This document shows positions 59,646 to 64,000 of a DNA stretch of 64,000 nt, in pieces. Both the position numbers and the translations under genes were made by a program. Source of the DNA: DRPG01 sp964655065 (GTDB taxonomy: Bacteria; Myxococcota_A; UBA796; GCA-2862545); the NCBI GenBank assembly GCA_964655065.1, contig CAZZLC010000004.1:62001-126000 (forward strand), in the 5' to 3' direction. The notes beneath the pieces are model-generated. The model saw only the letters and a list, made by a program, of their open reading frames with translations, did not search any database and was not told the origin of the DNA. Position 1 is the stretch's first letter; each line of letters starts with the position of its first letter.

Positions 59646-60467
59646 ATGGACGACGAGCTTCCTGGTGGCGTCTGGCGCCTCGATCCCGACCTCGGGCAGG
59701 GCCTCCGACTGCGGCGCGTCCGCAAGGCGCTGGAAGAGGGCGAGCTCGAGTCGGCCGTCCACGAGGCCGAAGAGCTCCTCGACGAGGCGCCCGACCATGC
59801 GGAGGCCCTCTACCTGCTCGGAGAGGCCCTGCTCGAGCTCGGGGACTACGAGCTCGCCCTCGAGACGTTCCGCCAACGGGTGGCCCTCGACGGCGGTGAC
59901 GTCGGCTCGCTCCTCGGGCTGGGCATCGCCGCGTTCCAGGTCTGTGACCTCCAGCGCTCCATCGAGACGACCCGAGAGGTGATCCGCCGCGAGCCCGATC
60001 TCGCCGAGGCCCACTACTATCTGGGGCTCGCGCTGGAGCGCGTTCCCGGGCAGTCGCGGGCGTCGCTCGACGAGCTGATGGCCGCCTACCAGCTCTCGCC
60101 GAAGCGGTTCCCCCTTCCCCGGGACCTCTCCCACGCCGACTGGCAGGAGCTCGTGGCCGGCGCGGTGGCCCGACTCCCCGAGAAGCTGCACGACTTCTAC
60201 AGCGATCTGCCCTTCACCATCGAGGATCTGCCGGAGCTCGACGAGCTGCGGACCCACGATCCCCCCCTGCCTCCCACGATCGCGGCGTTGCACACGGGTG
60301 AACCTCCCGAGGATCGCGATCCGTGGGGCCACCGCCCCCACAGCATCCGGTTGTTCGCTCGCAACCTCGCCCGGGCCCCGACGCCCGAGGAGCTGGTCGA
60401 GCAGCTCCGTCAGGCGCTGCTGGACGAGGCGGCCCACTGGTTGGGAATGGAGCCGGAAGAGCTATAG
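59646..60467 (+). CDS. TPR protein with degenerate minimal-zincin (PF06262-like) domain
   Basis: A 273-residue protein. The first 140 residues hold TPR repeats (HAEALYLLGEALLELGDYEL; AEAHYYLGLALERVPGQS). The C-terminal 110 residues match the small zincin metallopeptidase fold: ARLPEKLHDFYSDLPFTIED, then RPHSIRLFARNLARAPTPEE and LRQALLDEAAHWLGMEPEEL. In active members this last stretch is HExxH..G; here it reads D-E-A-A-H-W-L-G, so the first zinc His is Asp. It may be a pseudo-protease that binds proteins via TPR and the dead site. It follows the sigma-like gene after three bases, suggesting an operon and a possible regulatory partner. Confidence 0.72.
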   Translation: MDDELPGGVWRLDPDLGQGLRLRRVRKALEEGELESAVHEAEELLDEAPDHAEALYLLGEALLELGDYELALETFRQRVALDGGDVGSLLGLGIAAFQVCDLQRSIETTREVIRREPDLAEAHYYLGLALERVPGQSRASLDELMAAYQLSPKRFPLPRDLSHADWQELVAGAVARLPEKLHDFYSDLPFTIEDLPELDELRTHDPPLPPTIAALHTGEPPEDRDPWGHRPHSIRLFARNLARAPTPEELVEQLRQALLDEAAHWLGMEPEEL

Positions 60468-60474
60468 GGGCGCG

Positions 60475-61227
60475 ATGCGGCTCACCGTCCTCGGTTCTGG
60501 CACGTCCGTTCCCGACCCCCAACGCGGCCCCTGCGGCCTGCTCGTGGAGGTGGGCTCGCGTGCCTTCCTCGTCGACGGCGGCAGCGGGACCCTGCAGCGG
60601 TGCGCGCGAGCGGGGGTCGACCCCCGAACGCTCGCCGGCGGGTTCTACTCCCACCACCACCCCGACCACTGCGCAGATCTCGTGCCCCTGTTGTTTGCGA
60701 TGAAGGTCGGACCGCCGTCGCGGACCGACGACTACCCGATCTGGGCAGGGCGAGGATTCGCCGACTTCTTCGCACGGCTCGAGGCGGCCTGGGACGGGTG
60801 GATCACTCCCGGCACGGGGGCCGTCCGGATCCACGAGCTCTCCCTCGACGGGCCCGACGAGGTGGACATCGACGGCTTGAAGCTCCTCACGCGTCCCGCG
60901 AACCACTCGGCGAGCGCCCTGCATCTCCGCCTCGAGGCCGACGGACGCTCGATCGTCTTCTCGGGTGACACGGGGCCGAGCGACGAGCTCGCCGAGCTTG
61001 CGCGAGACGCCGACTTGCTCGTCTGCGAGTGCGCTGGCTCCGACGAGGCGCCCATCGAGGGCCACCTCACCCCGTCCACCGTGGCGGCGATCGTGGACGT
61101 GGCGAAGCCCCTCGAGGTCTGGCTCACCCACTTCTACCCGGGCACGAACCCGCCCGAGGCCGTAGCGACCGTGGCCAAGACGGGCGTGGCGGTGCGCCGC
61201 GCGAGCGATCTCGACACCTGGGAGTGA
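60475..61227 (+). CDS. metallo-beta-lactamase-fold hydrolase (RNase Z-like)
   Basis: A 250-residue MBL-fold enzyme. MRLTVLGSGTSVPDPQRGPC opens the fold, GGFYSHHHPDHCADLVPLLF gives the HxHxDH metal motif, and ANHSASALHLRLE and SIVFSGDTGPSDELAEL supply further metal ligands. CECAGSDEAPIEGHLTPS and LTHFYP complete the site. It lacks the tRNA exosite arm, so ribonuclease activity is uncertain; a phosphodiesterase or lactonase role is as likely. It follows the TPR gene after seven bases and is convergent with guaA (one base between). Confidence 0.85.
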   Translation: MRLTVLGSGTSVPDPQRGPCGLLVEVGSRAFLVDGGSGTLQRCARAGVDPRTLAGGFYSHHHPDHCADLVPLLFAMKVGPPSRTDDYPIWAGRGFADFFARLEAAWDGWITPGTGAVRIHELSLDGPDEVDIDGLKLLTRPANHSASALHLRLEADGRSIVFSGDTGPSDELAELARDADLLVCECAGSDEAPIEGHLTPSTVAAIVDVAKPLEVWLTHFYPGTNPPEAVATVAKTGVAVRRASDLDTWE

Positions 61228-61228
61228 C

Positions 61229-62758
61229 TCACTCCCACTCGATGGTGCCGGGCGGCTTGGACGAGATGTCGTAGGCCACTCGGTTGATGCCCTTCACCTC
61301 GTTGATGATGCGGTTCGACATGCGACCGAGGAGCGCGGCGGGCAGGTCGACCCAGTCGGCGGTCATGCCATCGACCGAGTGCACGGCCCGAATCACGGCT
61401 GCCTCCTCGTAGGTTCGCTCGTCGCCCATGACCCCGACGCTCCGCACCGGCAGCAAGACCACGAAAGACTGCCAGATGGAGCGCTCGAGCCCGGCCTGCG
61501 CGATCTCTTCGCGGACGATCGCGTCGGCCTTGCGCAGGGTGACGAGGCGCTCGCGAGTCACCTCGCCGAGACAGCGCACGGCGAGACCGGGACCGGGGAA
61601 TGGCTGGCGCCAGACCCGGTCCTCGGAGAGACCGAGCGCCTCGCCGACCGACCGCACCTCGTCCTTGAACAGCTCGCGGAGGGGCTCGACGAGCGAGAGC
61701 GCCATGCGTTCGGGCAGTCCGCCCACGTTGTGGTGACTCTTGATGGTCGCCGACGGCCCCCGCACGCTGACCGACTCGATCACGTCGGGGTAGAGCGTGC
61801 CCTGGGCGAGGAACCTCGCGTTCGGAAGGGTCCGCGCCTCCGCCTCGAAGACCTCGATGAACTTGCCCCCGATGATCTTGCGCTTGCGCTCCGGGTCGGT
61901 GACGCCGGCGAGGGCATCGAGGAAGGTGTCGGCCGCGTCGACCACGCGCAGCTGGTACTCGCCGAACTCCCGCCGCACCGCTTCGGCCTCCCCCTCGCGG
62001 AGCAGGCCATTGTCGACGAAGATGCAGACGAGCTGATCGCCGATGGCCCGATGGAGCAGCGCCGCGGTCACCGACGAGTCGACACCGCCGGACAGCCCGC
62101 AGATGACGGTGGCATCACCCACCTTCTCGCGCAGCGCCGCCACCTCGTCGTCGATGAAGGAGCCCGTCGTCCAGTCCCCGGTGGCCCCACAGAGGTCGAT
62201 CACGAAGCGACGCACGAGGTCTCGGCCGTGAGCGGTGTGGGTCACCTCGGGATGGAACTGGAGTCCCACCACGCGGCCGTCGTCGGACGCCATTCCAGCG
62301 ATCACGTCGCCCGAGCGGGCAGCCACCCGGAACCCCTCGGGGAGCACCGCGACGTGGTCGCCGTGACTCATCCACACCACCGAACCCTCGGCGAAGTCGT
62401 CGAACAGCGTGCTGACGCCGGGGATCACGTCGATTCGGGCCAGACCGTACTCACGGGCCGTGCCCCGTCGAATCTCGCCTCCGTGGTGCCGCGCGAGCCA
62501 CTGCATGCCGTAGCAGACCCCGAGGACGGGGACGCTGCCCGCGAGCCACCCCTCGTCGAATGGGGGAGCGTCGTCGCCCAGGACACTCGCGGGACCGCCG
62601 GACAGAATCACCCCGATCACCTCGGGAGGGAAGCTCTGCGGAGCCGAGTCGGTACAGGGACGGATCTCGCAGAACACACCGAGCTCGCGCACGCGCCGGG
62701 CAATGAGTTGCGTGTACTGGCTGCCGAAGTCGAGGATCCAGAGGGTCTGGTGCTGCAT
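61229..62758 (-). CDS. guaA: GMP synthase (glutamine-hydrolysing)
   Basis: A 509-residue enzyme converting XMP, ATP and glutamine to GMP. The amidotransferase domain has ILDFGSQYTQLIARRVRELG, VLGVCYGMQWLARHHGG with the catalytic Cys, and LQFHPEVTHTAHG with His and Glu. The PP-loop is CGLSGGVDSSVTAALLHRAI, and the dimerisation domain has RQPFPGPGLAVRCLGEVT with the closing NEVKGINRVAYDISSKPPGT. The ATG at 62758 is the family start. A GTTAGC hexamer lies 53 bases upstream, overlapping the end of the next gene. Confidence 0.97.
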   Translation of the reverse strand: MQHQTLWILDFGSQYTQLIARRVRELGVFCEIRPCTDSAPQSFPPEVIGVILSGGPASVLGDDAPPFDEGWLAGSVPVLGVCYGMQWLARHHGGEIRRGTAREYGLARIDVIPGVSTLFDDFAEGSVVWMSHGDHVAVLPEGFRVAARSGDVIAGMASDDGRVVGLQFHPEVTHTAHGRDLVRRFVIDLCGATGDWTTGSFIDDEVAALREKVGDATVICGLSGGVDSSVTAALLHRAIGDQLVCIFVDNGLLREGEAEAVRREFGEYQLRVVDAADTFLDALAGVTDPERKRKIIGGKFIEVFEAEARTLPNARFLAQGTLYPDVIESVSVRGPSATIKSHHNVGGLPERMALSLVEPLRELFKDEVRSVGEALGLSEDRVWRQPFPGPGLAVRCLGEVTRERLVTLRKADAIVREEIAQAGLERSIWQSFVVLLPVRSVGVMGDERTYEEAAVIRAVHSVDGMTADWVDLPAALLGRMSNRIINEVKGINRVAYDISSKPPGTIEWE

Positions 62759-62812
62759 CGGGTCGTCCTGTCGCCGGGGCAGGGGGCGCCCGGGCACGGG
62801 GGATTCTGCTCG

Positions 62813-63481
62813 CTAACGCCGCGCGCGGGCGATCGCGGCCGAGAACGCACCGCCGGTGGCCGCGTCGAGCCGCGCCGTGAGCTCCTGGAGCCGCAGGTCG
62901 TCGCGGACTTCGCGGGACGGCTCGACCGGTCCCCGCAGCTCCCGCTCGACCTGCAGTCGTCGGCGGTCGAAGTACACCGACGTGACCTCGGCGAGCACCT
63001 GGTCGCGGAGCTCGACGAGGTCCTGAACCTCTCCGAGCACCCGGATGCGCTCCGTGCTCATCACGAGGTCGCCGAGGTCCCAGTCGAGGCGAATGCGATA
63101 GGTCGCGTCGCGCCCCCGGGAGGCCTGGTCGATCACGGCGGCGTGGTCCGCTCCGGGGAGCAGCGGGTTGCCCTCGACGTCGACGTAGACGAATCGCTGG
63201 TCGTCGCCATCGGTGAACCGCCACTCGACCGACGTTCGGGGGAGCATCGCGAATCGCGTGGACTGGCGCAGCCAGCGCCGAATCTGCTCGGGGCTCACCT
63301 GGGCGTGTCGGCTCGCCCAGCGCTGGACCTCGGCCACGGTGGGCTCGTGCTCGAACGCCCGGAGGACGTCCTCGACCGATGGGGTGGGACCCGACAGCCG
63401 GATCTCCGACGGGGGAAGCAGCTCCACCGGAGGTGGATTCGCGACCGCCAGACCTTCGAGCAGGGCGAGCAGGGCGATCAA
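62813..63481 (-). CDS. exported protein of unknown family
   Basis: A 222-residue protein. The signal MIALLALLEGLAVANPPP is very short with a V-A cleavage site. The rest is mixed alpha/beta with RWASRHAQVSPEQIRRWLRQ, a beta region SVEWRFTDGDDQRFVYVDVE, and a helical stretch LVELRDQVLAEVTSVYFDRR that may be coiled coil. The start is TTG at 63481: GGGAG lies six bases upstream and the codon overlaps the preceding gene's stop (TTGA). Probably periplasmic, and probably acting with the upstream gene; function unknown. Confidence 0.6.
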   Translation of the reverse strand: MIALLALLEGLAVANPPPVELLPPSEIRLSGPTPSVEDVLRAFEHEPTVAEVQRWASRHAQVSPEQIRRWLRQSTRFAMLPRTSVEWRFTDGDDQRFVYVDVEGNPLLPGADHAAVIDQASRGRDATYRIRLDWDLGDLVMSTERIRVLGEVQDLVELRDQVLAEVTSVYFDRRRLQVERELRGPVEPSREVRDDLRLQELTARLDAATGGAFSAAIARARR

Positions 63482-64000
63482 GGCGCGCTCCCCGCGGAGC
63501 AGCCGAGCGCGAGGAGCTGGGCTTCCACCTCGGCGAGGTCGAGCTGACGGAGAGCCTCGGCGAGGGGGGAGGGGGCGACCGGCCGTCGTGCGAGTCGGTC
63601 CCGACGATCGACGAGCAAGGCTGCGTGGCCTCGCACCGCGCGCTGGCGGCGCAGGTTCCGCCGGGCCAGCCGGCGCTGCGCCCCGGGACCCCCGGAGCCG
63701 TCGAGCAGCACGGCGCCCGAGACCAGGATCTCCGACGGGTCCCGCCTGCGACGGGGGGTCCAGGTGAAACCGACCTCGATCGTGGTCCGGGCTGCGTCGA
63801 GCGCGGACGCGGCGCTCGCCTGACCTGCGGCGTCGCGACGACGATGCCGCTCGAGCACCAGCGAGAGCTCCGGTAGGGATTGCCGCGGCGAGCTCCACCG
63901 CGCGGGTGGGACCTCGTTTCGGGACTCGCAGGCCGCCCACGGCGCGGGCCCTTGCGCACGGCCCGGCTGGTCGCTGCGGAACAGGCCCCGCGGGGTCAGC
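63478..64000 (-). CDS. C-terminal part of an unrecognised protein (5' end outside window)
   Basis: About 173 C-terminal residues are visible. The stretch SSPRQSLPELSLVLERHRRR is followed by a beta segment (TTIEVGFTWTPRRRRDPSEI) and a very Arg-rich region (QRRLARRNLRRQRAVRGHAA), ending LDLAEVEAQLLALGCSAGSA. The frame is supported by a 4-base TTGA overlap with the exported protein downstream. No family is recognised and the N-terminus is missing, so localisation cannot be judged. Confidence 0.5.
   Translation of the reverse strand, partial: LTPRGLFRSDQPGRAQGPAPWAACESRNEVPPARWSSPRQSLPELSLVLERHRRRDAAGQASAASALDAARTTIEVGFTWTPRRRRDPSEILVSGAVLLDGSGGPGAQRRLARRNLRRQRAVRGHAALLVDRRDRLARRPVAPSPLAEALRQLDLAEVEAQLLALGCSAGSAP

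Noticed and set aside
1..64000. tRNA, rRNA, CRISPR, transposase or phage genes
   Set aside because: None seen on reading; a tRNAscan/Infernal run would be decisive for small RNAs.

Overview
The window is GC-rich and gene-dense, with many 1 to 4 nt overlaps and frequent GTG/TTG starts. It shows no tRNA, rRNA, CRISPR array, insertion sequence or phage gene. A Ser/Thr kinase, a PP2C-type phosphatase fused to a cyclic-nucleotide domain, TPR proteins, FG-GAP and Cys-rich surface lipoproteins, a topoisomerase with a histone-H1-like tail and LPS-type heptosyltransferases together suggest a Gram-negative chromosome from the myxobacterial/deltaproteobacterial side. That placement is inference; no 16S gene is present.

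Layout. 1-15455: an SLC12-like permease cut by the window edge; a coupled set of a small membrane protein, a FIST sensor and a DUF1820 protein; an aldehyde dehydrogenase; a SUV3-like RNA helicase coupled to an unknown membrane protein; a voltage-gated-type K+ channel divergent from a Ser/Thr kinase; DUF4126; greB; an FG-GAP lipoprotein; an orphan histidine kinase. 15545-19953: three cell-surface lipoproteins, two of them paralogues. 19988-21498: yicC-gmk. 21452-29369 (minus): ffh followed by two GT9 and three GT4-like glycosyltransferases and a DNA N6-adenine methyltransferase, almost all in overlapping frames. 30096-34813 (minus): rbfA-truB-rpsO-pnp-dut, with a structured rpsO-pnp leader. 34965-36906: BrkB/YihY, a DUF2520 protein and a 59-residue protein. 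36980-39161 (minus): rpmB, a degenerate hybrid histidine kinase and a Rieske protein. 39270-44212: lytic transglycosylase, penta-haem cytochrome c, PP2C-cNMP protein.

44222-45426 (minus) holds TerB-like and TrmN6-like genes. 45535-51980 is a tight five-gene acyl-CoA operon (biotin carboxylase beta, acyl-CoA dehydrogenase, enoyl-CoA hydratase, biotin carboxylase alpha, BKACE-type lyase) whose first four genes follow the atuCDEF order of acyclic-terpene degradation. 51889-57953 (minus) holds a 1027-residue zinc-peptidase-like protein and topoisomerase III. 58106-61227 (plus) holds a phosphopantetheinyl transferase, a sigma-factor-like protein, a TPR/degenerate-zincin protein and a metallo-beta-lactamase-fold hydrolase. 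guaA and two unrecognised genes close the window on the minus strand.

The most unusual points are the small protein at 36727 behind a perfect dyad; the cytochrome whose export signal is only reached from a non-standard start; the pseudo-kinase with receiver Asp replaced by Glu; the sigma-like and pseudo-zincin pair; the giant peptidase-like protein; mutually exclusive hairpins upstream of pnp; and a recurring GTTANC element just upstream of many starts. Start sites, domains and coordinates were read by eye; no homology search was run.
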